NCBI GenBank assembly: GCA_016584305.1
Contig: JACEEZ010003569.1
Location: forward strand, 1 to 64,000
Reading direction: 5' to 3'
DNA: 64,000 nucleotides
Origin: Chionoecetes opilio
Lineage: Eukaryota > Arthropoda > Malacostraca > Decapoda > Majidae
How positions within the stretch are numbered: the stretch's first letter is position 1; each line of letters opens with the position of its first letter. A program made the position numbers and the translations under genes. Positions 10,166 through 22,785 of this stretch are shown here, piece by piece. Below the pieces are notes generated by a model. The model was given only the letters and a program-made list of their open reading frames with translations. It searched no databases and was not told the DNA's origin.

Positions 10166-13100
10166 ATTTTTTTTTTTTTATTGCACTTCCAATGTAGGAA
10201 TAGCCCTCGTGTTAAGCAGTTAGATGTCCAGTAGTTAACGGGGGGGAGATTTTGAGGCGACGACTTCAGCAAGGACATTAGGGGGACTTTAAACCCGGGA
10301 CTGAGGCTGCCGTTTCGACTTCCCTTGGGTAAGTTGTGTGACGGTAGGGGCGCAGCCGGGCGGGGGAAAGGGGCAATGCAGGACATAGTGTAGTTGTTGT
10401 GATTCTTCCACCTCTAGGCAGTGTTTCGCAGGGGTTGGCCGCTTCATTTGTCATTTGGGTTTTTTCCGAGTAGCCCAGGCAAAGGCGATCCCGGCTGGTG
10501 AGGGTTGCGTGGATCCTCGTAAAGGCTGGAAGAATGGTTCAAATCGAGTGACTTTTGCAGTGAAGAGACTTGACAAGGCGGCCTTTGAAAACCCTCTGCG
10601 AGAAGGTCTTCAAACGCCGCCCTGTCAGTCTCTTCACTGCAGCAGACACACGAGACTTGATGATGAGAGGCTGGGGAGACCCGGGACAGAGACAGGCTTG
10701 TTGGTGGCGGCATGTCGCAGCTTTGGTCTCGCGCTCTTTGCCCGCGATCCCTACATGCCCCGGGGCCCAGTGAGGGTGATGGTGTTATTGTGAGCTACAA
10801 GGCTTTGAAAATATGGTAGATTGATAACAAGAGTAATACGTTGTCCTTGAAGGAGAGGTGATCGAGTGCCCCCAAATTTTATGAGAGCGAGTCGGTGAAG
10901 ATGTTGTGGCACCGTCACGTAGATTCCTTGCATTTCGAGGGCGCATTGTATGGCAGTGAGTTCAGGTTGGAAGGCTGAAACACCATCGGGGGATGCGACA
11001 GATGGACGTGTCCTCCACACACAAAGGGCCCCAGCCGCACCATATTCACTGACAGACCCGTCAGTTAAGTAGGTGGTTGTGCCAGGGGGGGAAAATGGCA
11101 TGTATGGCCGTAAGGCTTTCTTGTCTAAGTATAGTAGGGAGGGTAGCCTCGGGTTTTGCAGTACCGGGGCGGACGATGGAAATTGGTTTGGGCTCCCAAG
11201 GAGGGGTGAAGCAAAATCAGGGTGAGGCAGATCGGGACGGCCTGTACGCGCCAACTGCATGTGTGCATCCGCTGCAGAATAAACCCATTTTGCGGTCAAG
11301 ATCTTATTTTGGCGGGTTTTGTTGGTAGGTGCGCAGGATTTCGGTGGTTACTTGCTCAGTTGGACGTTTTCTTACCCAACCCCGCAACAAAGTTGACGTT
11401 CTCTCTAGGTGCGGTGTTGTAGTGAAAGGGGGACCCCACTCGCACGCAGAGTGTGTAGGCGCGTCCACGTGGTGCTCTGAAGATCGTGCGCAGGGCCCTC
11501 GTTTTGTGCCACTTCAAGTGATGACAAAAGGCACTGTTTTAGGCCAGGGAGACATGGAGCACTGTAGTCGATGACAGGCGGATGGCTTGGACATAGAAAG
11601 TACGTTTTTACCATGAAGAAGGCGCCTGCTCCTCTGTAAGATATGCCTTAAGTACCTTTGTGGGGGGCAGCTGCTCGTCTCTAAGATGCTGAATGCCTTA
11701 TGAAATGAATCCTCGTCCACCCCCACCCGAGGTATTGGTGAGTCCTTGTACGGAGGAGCTCGGTCCCGCCAAAACGGAGTGGATGTTCAGGAGGCGGAAA
11801 TCCAAAGGACATAAACCGAGATTTTGTAGGGTTGATTTTAGTTCCAAATTTAGCACATTTTGTTCTGCAGTCGTGCGAGAGTATTAGGACCAGGCGAAAG
11901 GCATCCCTAGCGGGAGCAAACCCAAAGGGGAGGTCCCTCTTCATAACACAGAACCTCACTCCAGGGCCATACTGAGCATTAAGAAGGTCTTCACAAAATG
12001 TTAAAAAAGAATGGCAAGGGTGCTGCCTTGTGGCGTGCCATTGATGTGTGGGTGGAAGACAGCTTTCCATGAAATTTTTCTTTTACTCCATGGTCAGTGA
12101 AAAAGCTCCGCAGCCAGGTCACAAACGGCCTCGGACTCCCTTTCGAGCTAGAAGGGTTTAGGATGGTAGTGGGGCTAGCCAACTCGAAGGCCTTCTCCAG
12201 GTCTAGAAGATGGCCAATACCTCGTCTCCTCCTTAGTGTACCAAGGAGCCTGGATAAGAGTTTCAAATCAATCAATCATTGGGGGCATACGCCGAGGGCC
12301 CCGTCGCCTCGCCCGCCCTACGACGCCACCCCCCGGGGTCACCACGCGCGAGTTCCCATGCCCGGCTCCTTTCCATACCAGCAGCTCTCGACAAGGTGCT
12401 GTCTATAAGAGTTTGAGGAAAGACAAGCTGATGAAAAAGACGAGAGGCCTCATCTTCTTTGCATGTGAGTGTGGTTTTCCTTTTAGATAAATTGGTCTTG
12501 AGAAAATAGTGTGAAAGAGATGGAACCTGAGGAAGGTTTTCAAGTATCACCTGATACTTGTAAGTAGATGGATAGATGATTTTTGACCAGGTGAGGTCAT
12601 TGCGTTGAGCTGTGAATAGATAAGCATGAGAAGTGTAGAAATATGGATGTTTGAGTGGTGATAAGACTGTTTGACACAGGGGCAAAATAGGGCATTGGCT
12701 GCTAAATAACTTTTTCCTTTGATATATGTAAAATTTTGGTATGAAATCTTGTCTTGTGAACAATCAAAGACCATGCGGGAATAAGTTTTTTGCCTTGAAA
12801 AAGATGAGTAAAGGGGTTATGATCTATAAGACTGGGATAAAGATATCCATGATAAAATAGCGGAACATTTTCAAAAACCAAATGACTGCTAGTGCTTCGA
12901 TCTCGGTCACGCGTAGTTTTTCTCTGCCTTGTTGAGGAGACGTGAAGCTACGCGATGGGGCAATGTTTACCATTGTTTCCTGCATTAGGACGCACCGATA
13001 CCGGGATAAACTATCATATTGACAATGAAGGTTTTAGAGTAGTCAGGGGACGCAAGGACGGGCACAGAAGTGAGAGCCTGCTTAAGACCACGAAGGCTTT

Positions 13101-13350
13101 TTCCTCACTCTCCGACCAGAGGAAAAACACATCTTTTTTTTAGAAGTGGAAGTGAGTGAAGATGCGATAGCGGCGTAATTTTCTTATAAATCGTCTATAG
13201 TAAGAATGAGGCCTATGAAACTGCACACTTGGTCCCACGTTGGTAGGTGTAGGGTACTGCGTTACAACGCTGACTTTGTCTTGTAAAGTCTGAATACCGT
13301 CCCCGCATTGAGGAGATGGGCCAAAAAAAGCAAGTGGTTTCCTTTCCGAA
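10166..13350 (-). mobile_element. I-type LINE with RT and RNase H, copy A
   Basis: Runs right to left and ends with a poly(A) tail (poly-T at 10167-10180). The RT is visible as LDLEKAFELASP near 12180-12210, the LNAQYGPGV segment near 11960-11980, and KINPTKSRFMSFGFPPPEH then RTRTHQYLG at 11745-11850. RNase H follows, with YLTDGSVSEYGAAGALCVW at about 11015-11070 and FQPELTAIQCALEMQ at about 10920-10970. RT plus C-terminal RNase H and a poly(A) tail fits the I group of LINEs; the exact clade is not assigned. The YADD motif is degraded and the ORF is broken many times. The element sits in the Gypsy-2 integrase. Confidence 0.75.
12254..12414 (-). mobile_element. very short 5'-truncated RTE copy with 10-bp target duplication
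   Basis: ATAAGAGTTT occurs at 12254-12263 and again at 12405-12414. The 141 bases between (12264-12404) match, on the minus strand, the last codons and 3' tail of the RTE element whose 3' end is at about 57819: the WELARGDP...RRRAGEAT...AYAPN segment followed by TGAT repeats. The allele without insertion is seen in copy C near 46865-46885. This is a 5'-truncated RTE insertion by target-primed reverse transcription. Confidence 0.85.
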
Positions 13351-15245
13351 CACGCTTTTAAATTTTTTTTTTTAGGTCCCCGTCTTTAAACGGTGAAAAC
13401 TCTTTTTTAGTTTTTTAAATTTTGAAAGGATTTTTTAAATTTTAAAAAAAAAGATTAAAAATTTATTTTGGGGGGGATTTTTTTTTTAAAAAAAATTTTT
13501 TAAATTTTAAAAAAATTTTAAAAAAGGGTTAAAATTTTTAAACCTAATATTTTTAAATTTTTGGGATTAGAATTTTTAAAATTTTGGGTAATTCAAAACG
13601 GAATAATTTTTAAATAATTAAAAACCATATTTTATTAAAAAATTTTAATTTAAAAAAAGGGCATTTTTAAATAAAATTTTTTTTTGAATTTTAAAATTTT
13701 ATAAATTTTTTGTAAAATTAAAGTTCAATTTTTTTTTTAAAATTTAAAGTTTTTTTTTATTTCCCTAAAGAAATCCTTTTAAAATGGAAATTTTTCCCTT
13801 AAAACTCTAGCTTTTTCTGGGTCAAAACGCTTAAATTTTTTTTTTTTCCCTTTTGGGGGAATGAATTTTTAAGAAAAAAATTTTACGCCTTTTTCCTCAT
13901 TTAGACAAAAACACCGGTTTTTACTTTCAATTTTTCCCAAATAATTTTTAATAACCAACCAAACCCCCAAATTAATTTAAAAAATTTTTTTTAAAAAAAA
14001 ATTTTTTAAAAATTAATATAAATATATAATTTTTTATAAAATTTATATAAAAATTTTTAAAAAATTTAAATTTAAAAATTTTATTTATTTAAATATTTTT
14101 TTAATTAATATCACAAATTATATTTATAAAAAAAAAATTGTTTTTTAAAATATTTAAATTTAATTTTATTCTTTAAAAATAAATTTTATTTTTTAAATTT
14201 TTTATATTTAATTTTAAAGAATTATAAATATAATTTTAAATTTTTAATTTTTAAATTAACTTTAGATAAAAAAAAATTTTATTTAAATAAAATTAATATT
14301 TAAAAAATTTCTAATAAAAGAAATTTTTTATATTATGTTAAATTTTTAAAAATAAGTTTTTATACTTTTATATTTTAATATAAAAATTAAAATTTCTTAT
14401 ATTAATATTATAATTTTTTTTTGATTTTTTTTTAAAAAAAAATCTTTATTAAATTAAAAATTTTTGTAATTTTATTTTTTTTAAATTTAAATTAAAAAAA
14501 ATAAAAATTTTTTTTAAAATTTAATATATAAAATTATAATTAAAAAGTAAAAAAAAAGTTTTATCTTTAATTTTATATTAATTTTTAAAAAACCAAACAA
14601 TTAATTAAAGTTTATTAAAACCTTACAATAATCCAATATTATAACCAATTTTAAAAAACCCCCATTTTATATAAAATTATAATTTCCTATTTTTTTAAGA
14701 TATATTTTTATAAAAATATATAATATATTTTTTTTTTAAAAGATATTTTTTTTTTTTATTAATTAAAAAAATATAAATATAATATTATATATATAAGAAA
14801 TTAAATATATTTATATTTAAAGATATATTATTAAAAAAAAAAGTATTATTAATTTTATTAAAAAAATATAAAAATTTTAATATATAAATATATTATATAT
14901 TTTATTATAAAAATAATATATTATATATATATTTTTATAAATATTAAATATTAATTTTAATTATTAAGAAAATATCTATATTTTTATTTTATAAAAAAAA
15001 ATTATATATATATATATATATTTTTAAATATATTATATTTTTAAAAATATATTAAAAATTTTATAATTATCTTATATTTTAAAATATAAATATATATAAA
15101 AATATTATTAATTAAAATATATATATATATTTTTATATATATTATATATATTATTTTAATATTTTTAATATATATTATATATTATCTATAATATATATAT
15201 TTATATTTTTAATATATATAAAATTATATAATATATTATATGTTT
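13350..15245. repeat. A/T homopolymer smear and AT-rich centre of the A/B inverted repeat
   Basis: 13380-14700 is made of short A and T runs with almost no G or C. 14700-15240 is imperfect (AT)n. It is the mirror point between copies A and B (pairs such as 12272/16955 and 6360/22856 give centres near 14.6 kb). Nothing codes here. Much of the first half looks like sequence error, not biology. Confidence 0.8.
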
Positions 15246-15299
15246 GTTGGTGATGTGGCTTGTTTTAAAATATTGGGCGATGTATTGTAAGTGTTTGAA

Positions 15300-18200
15300 A
15301 AATTGTTGTTTGGGAAATTTCCGGCGTGTTGCGTCGTGCCCTTTAAAATCTACCCCGCGCTCCGTAACATTCCGGCCACGAAAAGGAAATTTTTTTTTTA
15401 CTTAAGCCCTACTCCCCCTAAATATATGGGTTAATAAAACAAAATTTTTCTAGCTTTGTTTTAACTCAAGCCCTTTGAAAACCCAAAGACTACCCAATTC
15501 ACAGGACGCCTTTGCTCAACCCTTCGGAATTCCTTTGGGATTGTTTCTCCCCCAGGGGCGAGAATCGAAAAAAACCCAACGTGTCACTCACACTATTCAC
15601 TTATAAGGGCCCACCTGTCTATTACCACGTATAGCATGCCTCATAGTAACGGCTATTGTCGACCTTGTTTCAGCCCGGGGAAAATCTTTAAAAAATTCCC
15701 TTTCTCTACTCCCTCGGGACTTATCGCTTGTCTTATCCCAAAGGGGCCTAGCGGGGTTTTCCATCACTTTCCCAACTTTTAATCAACCCCTTTTCACGGG
15801 ATTGTGCCCTTTTGGGAGGGCTAAATCGTCTCTCTAAATCGCCCCAGGCTCCCCAAAACTCAAAGAGTATTCACTCTTTTTTAAAGACGCGGCCCCTAAA
15901 ATTAAAACTTTTTCAAATGCTGTTTCGGGAAAGGGAAACCCTTGCTTTTCTTGGCCTCCCCTCAATGCTGACGGTATTCAACGTTACAAGAAAAAGTCAG
16001 CGTTGTAACGCAGCCCCTACCCTACCAACGTCGCCCAAGTGTGCATTTCATAGGCCTCATTTTCTTACTATAGAATTTATAAGAAATTACGCCGCATGCA
16101 TCTTCACTCACTTCTCACTTTAAAAAAAATGTGCCCTTTCCCTCGGGTCGGGAGTGGGGAAAAACCCTTTCGTGGTCTTAAGCAGGCTCTCACTTCTGTG
16201 CCCTCCTTGCGTGCCCTGACTACTCTAAAACCTTCTTTTCCCAACTGATAGCTATACCGGATCGGTGCTGTCCAAATGCGGAACACAATGGTAAACATTG
16301 CCCCATCGCGTATTCTTCACGTCCCCCAAACAAGGCAAAAAAAAACTCGTTTTTCCGAGATGAGCACTACGTCTTTTGGTCTTTAAAAATGTTCCGCTTT
16401 TTATTCATGATATCAATCCCCGTCCTTTTAGTCATGCCCTTCTTCTCCTTTAAAGGCAAAACTTTTATTCCGCATGGCTCGTTTATTGTTCACAAGACAA
16501 GATTTCTACCGTTTTACATATATCAAAGGAAAAGTTATTTTGCACCTGCCCTATCTTGCCCTTTCTCAAAAATGTCTATCACCCTCAAACTCCTATTTTC
16601 TACACTTCTCTGCTTATCTATTCCCTCAAAGCATGACCTCCCCGGTCAAAAAAACATCTACTGCATCTACTTACAATATCAGGGATCTTTAACCTTTCCC
16701 AGGTTCCTCTCTTTCACACTATTTTTTTTCAAGACCAAATTTTTCTACAAGGCAACCCCTCACATGCAAAAAAGATGAGGCCCCTCGTCTTATTCATCAC
16801 TTTTCATTCCTCAAACCTTATCAAAAGCACCCTTTTGACTCTTTTTATGGGAAAGACCTGCATGGGAAATCGCGCGTGGGGACCCCCGGGGGTGGCGTCC
16901 CTAGGGGGGGCGAGGGGACGCGCCCCCCGGGGTAGCCCCCAATGTTGATGATTTGAACTCTTTTCCAGGCTCCTTGGTACACTAAGGAGGGACGGTTGGC
17001 CTCTTCTTAGACTGGGGAGGCCTTTGAGTTGGCTGCCCCACTACCTCCTAACCCCCTTTTACTCGAAGGGGTCCGAGGCCGCTTGCTGACCTGGCTGCGG
17101 AGCTTTTTCACTACCCTGGAGTAAAATAAAATTTATGGAAAAGTCTTCCCCCCCACTCAATGGCACGCCACAAGGGGCAGCCCTTTGCCCCTTCTTGTTT
17201 AAAATTTTTGTTGAAGACCCTTTTTAATGCTCATATGGTCCTGGAGTGAGGCCTTTTGTTTTATGAAGAGACCTCGCCTTGGGGGCCCCGCTAGGGATGC
17301 CTTTCGCCTGGGTTCCCATACTCTCGCACACTGCAGAACAAATGTGCTGAATTGGAACTAAATCAACCCCCACAAATCTCGGTTTTGTCCTTTGGCTTCC
17401 GCCTCCCAATCCATCCGTTTTTTGGGGGACCGGCTCCTCCGTACAAGGGCTCACCAATCCCCGGCGGTGGCTGGACATGGATTCCTTTCATAGGGATGTT
17501 CAGCATCTTAGAGACCGGCAGCTGCCCGCCAAAATACTTAAGGGCCCTATCTTACAGAGGAGCGCGCCTTCTTCTGGTCAAACGTATTTCTATGTCCAAA
17601 CCATCCGCCTGTCTCGCTACAGGCTCCATGTCTCCCCGGCCTAAAACAGTGCCTTTTGTCATCACTTTAAATGGCACAAAACGAGGGCCTGCGCACGATC
17701 TTCAGAGCCCACGCTGGACGCGCCTCACACTCTGCGTGCCGAGTGTGGGCTCCCTTCCTACAACACCGTCCTAGGAAACGTCAACCCTTTTTTGCGAGGT
17801 TTTAAAAAACGTCCACGAGCAAGTAAACCCCCCAAATCCTGCGCACCTACCAACAACCTGCCAACTAAAATCTTGACCCAAAGGGGGTTTATTCTGCCCG
17901 GGTGCCACCATGCAGTTGGGGCTGTACAGGCCCCTCCCCCTCGCCTCACCCTGATTTTTCTTCCCCCCCCCCTTGGGAGCCCAAAACCCAATTTCCATCG
18001 TCCCCCCCGGGACTGCAAAAACCCCGGGGTACCCTCCCTCTATACTTTAAAAAGAAAACCCTTTCGGCCATACATGCCTTTCCCCCCTGGCACACCACCC
18101 ACTTAAAAGACGGGTCTGTCGTGAATTGGTGCGGGTGGGGGGCCTTTTTGTGGGGACACGTCCATCCTGTCGCTCACCGATGGTGTTTCAGCTTCCAAAC

Positions 18201-18956
18201 CCGACTCACTGCCCTACATGCGCCCTCGAAAATGCAAAGGATCTACGTACGGGGCCCTCAAAATCTTCACCGACTCGCTCTCATAAATTTGGGGGCACTC
18301 GATCACCCTCCTTCAAGGGCAAAGAACTCTTGTTACAAACTACCCTATTTTTTTAAACCCCTTTTATACAATACACCATCCCCTTCCCGGCCCCGGGGGA
18401 TGTAGGGATCGCGGGGAAGGCGCGCGACCAAACTGCTCGACGCCCCCCACAAACCTGTCTCTGTCCGGCTCTCCCCCGTCTCACTCATCAATCTCGGTGT
18501 CTGCTGCAGTGAAAGACTTCAGGGGGGCGTTTGAAGACCTTCTCGCAAGGGTTTTTTAAAACCGCCTTTTCATCTCTTCCTGCAAAGTCCTCGTTTTAAC
18601 CATTCTTCCAGCCCCTTCTCGATGGATCCCCGCACCACACCAGCCTGCATCGCTTTGCCCGGGGTCTCGGAACAACCCCGCAATTTAAGCGGGCCAACCC
18701 CTGCGAACACTGCCCAGAGGGGAAGAATCACAACACTACCTATTCCGCTTCCCTTCCACCGCCCGGCTGCGCCTCTACGTCACACAACTTACCCAAGGGA
18801 AATCGAAAAGGCGCCCCATCCTGGGTAATGTCCCCCCTAAATGTCCTTGCTGAAATCGTCGCCTCAAAAACTCCACCCCGTTAACTACTGTAATCTAACT
18901 GCTTAACACTGACGGCTTTCCTAATTTTGGGAAATGCAAAAAAAAAAAAAAAATTA
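15300..18956 (+). mobile_element. I-type LINE with RT and RNase H, copy B (inverted)
   Basis: Inverted copy of 10166-13350, extending farther 5'. The RT region is at about 16980-17760 (ARDAFRLGSHT near 17290-17330 and the following segment to 17480); RNase H at about 18090-18380 (KDGSVVNWCGWGAFLWG, then LTALHAPSKMQRIYV). The poly(A) tail is at 18941-18956. Frames shift constantly. A truncated RTE copy interrupts it at about 16825-16958, as in copy A. Confidence 0.7.
16825..16958 (+). mobile_element. truncated RTE copy in copy B
   Basis: Plus-strand counterpart of the insertion at 12264-12404: the EIARGDPRGW segment, then GTAGCCCCCAATG and TGATGATTTG. The flanks resemble AAGAGTT in inverted sense (GAACTCTT at 16955-16962 and the CCTTATC region at 16815). 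It is the same insertion event as in copy A, seen in inverted orientation. Confidence 0.65.
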
Positions 18957-20391
18957 AAAAGGGGCCAAAGGGCCCTACCGATTCTCTCTGACACCGTCCC
19001 ACCCACCTTCCAAAGAAGCTCGTACCCCTCTTTCCCTCAGTTTCCCACTTCTCTCATCCTGGATCCGAGCGTCGCAACACTATGATTCTAGATTATCTGG
19101 CGGGGATCAAAAAGGGCGTCAGGGCCCGGACTCGCACCTGCACAAGTGCCAGCTTCAAAGGAGACCGCCACACCCTCTCCTGCGCAACATTCAAGCCAGT
19201 CTCTTCAAAATTCACCACCTTCATGTTGACATCGGGGGGCCCGCTCCTTTCTCCAAAGGGTACGTGCTCCTCACTGCCCGCCTTTTACTCGTTCCTTTTG
19301 TTGCACCTTTTGTGGACATCATAACGCTTTGTCGCCCGGCTTCTATCAATGTGGATCTCCAGATTCGGTGTCCCCCCCCAACCCTCACATCGGGGCGTGG
19401 AGCCAGTTCAGTCTACCTTTGAAAATTTCATGACTCGCTCGGATTCGACGCTACAGGACTGCCCCTATCTCCACAAGCCAATGGCCCATCAAACCCATCG
19501 GGAACTAAGTCTTATTGGGGCCTTTAGCCCAACAACGTAAAGACTGGGCTATGCTTACCCCTTTCCCCCCCTTCTCATTGGGCAAAAAAAATTTGGCCAT
19601 TCTCCTCTCGCTGGAAACCAAATTTTTTGCGACTTGGGGGGTGGGGTCCCCGATATAAAAAAAAATAAAAAGCATGAACTTAAAAGGAAAAAAGGAAAAT
19701 GATATACCCCCCCCCCATCAATCCAAAACTAAAACTCCCTACACCCCTACACACAAAAAAAGGGGGGGGGGGCCCCAACGGGGGTGTCAAGGTACAAGCA
19801 AAAAATTTTTTTTTCCCCCCATGCCCCGGGATCCCCCCCTCGTGAACACATGCGAGCAAAAGGGAGACTTCATGCTAAAAAATTAGGGGGGGGTGGGGTC
19901 ACAACCCCAACTGGGGGGGGTCAACAAAAATTTATAAAACCTTAATGACCCTTATTATCTGGTTAAATATTCCTGGGGACCCTGGGGGGCCAAATTTTGA
20001 ATTTTTTTGGGGACAGTGTGCACTCTCTCAGGTAAAAAAGGTTTTTTTATAATATTTTTCCACTATAGTACGGTGTCCCCCCCCCACCACCCTACCCCTG
20101 TTCCAGGCCCCGCAATTTAGACTTCCCAGCAGCCTCAAGGACCCATGCGAACCTTCATCCTGTCGCCTTCACTCTCCCTCCAAGCCCCCCGTCAGTCAGG
20201 ACCTCGACAGCTGCACTCACGTCTTTGTCGGGGTAGACGTAGTCAAGAACCCCCCTCAGCAACCGTACGAGGACGCTTTTGAAGTCATCCGTAGGACGAG
20301 ACAGAACATCGCAATCAACCGCAAGGGACTTCCGACGTTATCGCCATCGACCGCGTGAACCGCGTTTCTAGCGTAACTAGGAGAGAAGTAC
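18957..20391 (+). pseudogene. pol: Gypsy element 2 integrase, copy B
   Basis: Plus-strand integrase remnant aligned to 38940-39990: the RRNTMILDYLAGIK-like region at about 19070-19110, the CASFKGD region at 19150, TTFML at 19215, the SRFGVP region at 19355-19375, and LDSCTHVFVGVD at about 20206-20245 with IAIDRV at 20338-20358. An insertion at about 19636-20100 interrupts it. The polypurine-like tract GGAGAGAAGTAC lies immediately before 20392. No catalytic residue set can be read reliably. Confidence 0.65.
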
Positions 20392-21110
20392 TGTAGTCAC
20401 AAAATATAATTCATCTACCTTCTTTCCGTTCCGTTTTCCTTTCTTTCCCGTTCTCGCTCCGAAATGGGAAATACTGTTTTATTTGTTAATTATTAAATTA
20501 CATTTGTTCCTATTCTCCTTACCTTATTTTATACACACATTTTACTGTACCATGCATGTTGTTGTGTTCTAAATTGTTTATCATCTCGTAGGTTTTTCCA
20601 TTACATTGTATTTATTATTTCTGAGAAAACAGCATATAAATTTAAAGGTTATTCCTTTACATATATAAACCCGTGTAAATATATTACAAGCTAAATTCAA
20701 AAAAACCAGAAAAATTTAGATAAAATAGTTGTCTTTTAACCCTACATGGCTAAGGGATTAGGACAAAGATCTTTCCGCTGAGATTTTACTCGGTTTGCCA
20801 ATGACCTTACTCATTATTACTTACTTACATCAAGTTATAAATGAAAGTGGAAGAAGTAAACCAATTTAACTATTCAAATCATTTATCTAATTTAAAAAAA
20901 TGCATAGATATGACACCATTAGGAAACCTTACCCTGTTTGGGACTTAACAGCCAAGAATAAACGCTAGTGCTCAAATTCACCGTTTAACTAAGTACCTAC
21001 CGAGAGAATAATCAAACCCTAGCCTAACCACACCTAAACTATCCTATCACAGTTCGAGAATATCGCAAGGAAAAATAAAACATGCCCTGGTGTTACACTG
21101 GAAGATAATT
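20392..21110 (+). other. Gypsy element 2 3' LTR (start defined, end not)
   Basis: TGTAGTCAC at 20392 follows a purine-rich tract, as in Gypsy element 1 where TGTAGCAGC follows AGAGGGGGAGTAC. The LTR sequence itself differs from that of Gypsy 1, so this is another family. No second LTR of this kind is in the window, so its length and end stay open. The same region occurs inverted at 7900-8668 and at 42700-43470. Confidence 0.5.
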
Positions 21111-21119
21111 ATATAAATA

Positions 21120-21215
21120 CATACTAGATAGATAGATATATTGATTGTAGAATATAGGTTATAAAAATTAAAATATAGATTGATACATAGATAGATAGAT
21201 AGATATGTATAAATG
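21120..21215. repeat. (GATA)n-type microsatellite
   Basis: Several GATA/TAGA units at 21123-21145 and 21180-21210. Degraded counterparts lie near 7905-7930 and 42600-42670. Confidence 0.7.
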
Positions 21216-21239
21216 GATAATAGATGTACATACTTTATT

Positions 21240-21720
21240 CGTTCGTTTTTTTCTTTTTACTTCAGTAAAGTTGAATCCCTGAGGATATGCTTTCGCCTCC
21301 GGAGAACAAATTCTGGATCGCAGATATGCCCCAACGTCGCTCGATTTCAAGGTAAATATAGTCTAAATAGCCACACATAATCAGACATATTATAGTACTT
21401 AATGAATGCACGCACATTCATCTTACGGCTATTAACCAGAGTAAAAACAAGAATAACGGATTCAAGCTGAAAAACGAATTTAAAAAAATAGGGAAAAACT
21501 GGTTCACAAAAAGGGTGGTAAATGATTGGAATGACTCAGTAGACAAGTAGTTAGTGCGGAGTCATTAGAAAGCTTTAAAGGGGGGATGGAAAAATTCATG
21601 GATGGGGATGACAAGTGGATGTAGGTAGTGTTAAGTAACAGGAACTACAACGGGGTAGGGCTCACGGCCTCTTGTAGCTTCCCTTTTTTTCTTATGTTCT
21701 TATATTTTTTTTTCAAAAAC
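21240..21720 (+). mobile_element. CR1-like LINE 3' tail, copy B
   Basis: Plus-strand translation shows KNNGFKLKNEFKKIGKNWF, TKRVVNDWNDSVDK, then (frame-shifted) KFMDGDDKW, the usual C-terminal end of CR1/RTE-type ORF2 (RVVNDWN...FK..LDK). The 3' UTR follows. A related fragment lies at 55700-56000. No RT core is attached here; the CR1-like RT start at 26810-27515 may be a different insertion. Confidence 0.7.
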
Positions 21721-21867
21721 CTTAAATGTGGAAGTGAAAATTTTACAAGACTCCTTGCTTTTATGGATTACATTTAGCTTCACGTTACTTTCTAGCCACT
21801 GTTTCCCCATTTTCTAAAGTAAAATTTTATAGATACTATTTATAAAATAATGCAAAAAATCACAACA

Positions 21868-21900
21868 CCACACACACACACACACAACACAACACACACA

Positions 21901-21931
<31 letters not shown>

Positions 21932-22095
21932 CCACACACACACACCACACCCCACACACACACACACACACACACACACCAAAACACACACACACACACT
22001 CACACACACACCACACACACCACACCACACACCACACACACACACAAAACCACCACACACACACACACACCACACAGACACACACACCACACATA
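21868..22095. repeat. (CA)n microsatellite
   Basis: About 225 bases of CA with ACCACA interruptions, the mirror of 7070-7300. Thr-His open frames here are not genes. Confidence 0.95.
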
Positions 22096-22097
22096 CA

Positions 22098-22350
22098 GAC
22101 CTTCTCAATACTGCCAAGAAGTCAAGTGGATAAAAGCGTTGGCATGCCATTCTGGGTTAGCCGGTTTGAAACCTCACTGCTCTTGGGGATTTTTCACTGA
22201 CAAATTCGGGCGGTTGCTGTCCCCTTGAGCAAGGGGATTAGGGGGTGTGGTGTGTGAGGTCCCAGCATACCCTAAGATCGGTAATAATGAGCCTAAGCTC
22301 GCTCTCGGAGGGTGAAACTGGCGATCACGAATTCTCGCGGACAAAACACG
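22098..22350 (+). mobile_element. tRNA-derived SINE with (AC)n tail, copy B-1
   Basis: The head has an A-box-like GTCAAGTGGATAA (22122-22134) and a B box CGGTTTGAAACC (22162-22173). The body has GTCCCCTTGAGCAAGGGGAT, GAGGTCCCAGCATACCC, and a (CA)n tail from about 22350. The tRNA species is not resolved. It is in tandem with the SINE at 22541. Confidence 0.75.
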
Positions 22351-22540
22351 GTGAATACACACACACACACACCACACACACACACACCTAACAACACACA
22401 CACACACACACACACACATAGAAGCAAACATAACACACACACACACACACACACACGGACATATATACACGCGTACACACACACACGTACACACACACAT
22501 ACACAAACGAGCACAAACACACCCATACACACATACACAC
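22350..22540. repeat. (CA)n microsatellite between two SINEs
   Basis: The tail of the first SINE, expanded, with CACGT and ATACA interruptions. Confidence 0.9.
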
Positions 22541-22785
22541 CACCACGATGGTCAATTGGAAAGAGCCTTGGCGCGCCATTCTGTGGTTAGTCGGTTCGAA
22601 TCTTCTTTCCCTTTCACTGATTTTTCACTGCCCCCCTTGAGCAAGGAGATGGGGGAGTGTGGTGTGTGAGGTCCCAACATAACCCAAAGATTGGTATTAA
22701 TGAGCTCCAAGAGGGAGTTCTGGGAGGGTGAAACAGGCAACCGCAAGTCCGGTTCACGTGGACAAAACCATGGGGAAATGACACA
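22541..22785 (+). mobile_element. tRNA-derived SINE with (AC)n tail, copy B-2
   Basis: This is the best-preserved copy of the family: A-box-like GTCAATTGGAAAGAG near 22550, a perfect-looking B box CGGTTCGAATC at 22592-22602, the CCCCCTTGAGCAAGGAGATG body at 22630-22650, GAGGTCCCAACATAACCC at 22668-22685, and an (AC)n tail from 22782. Confidence 0.8.

Noticed and set aside
12272..12763. 163-codon minus-strand frame as one protein
   Set aside because: It is a chance fusion of I-type LINE sequence with the tail of the inserted RTE fragment.
21850..22540. CRISPR-like array of short repeats
   Set aside because: Repeats are plain dinucleotides without unique spacers, and the genome is eukaryotic.
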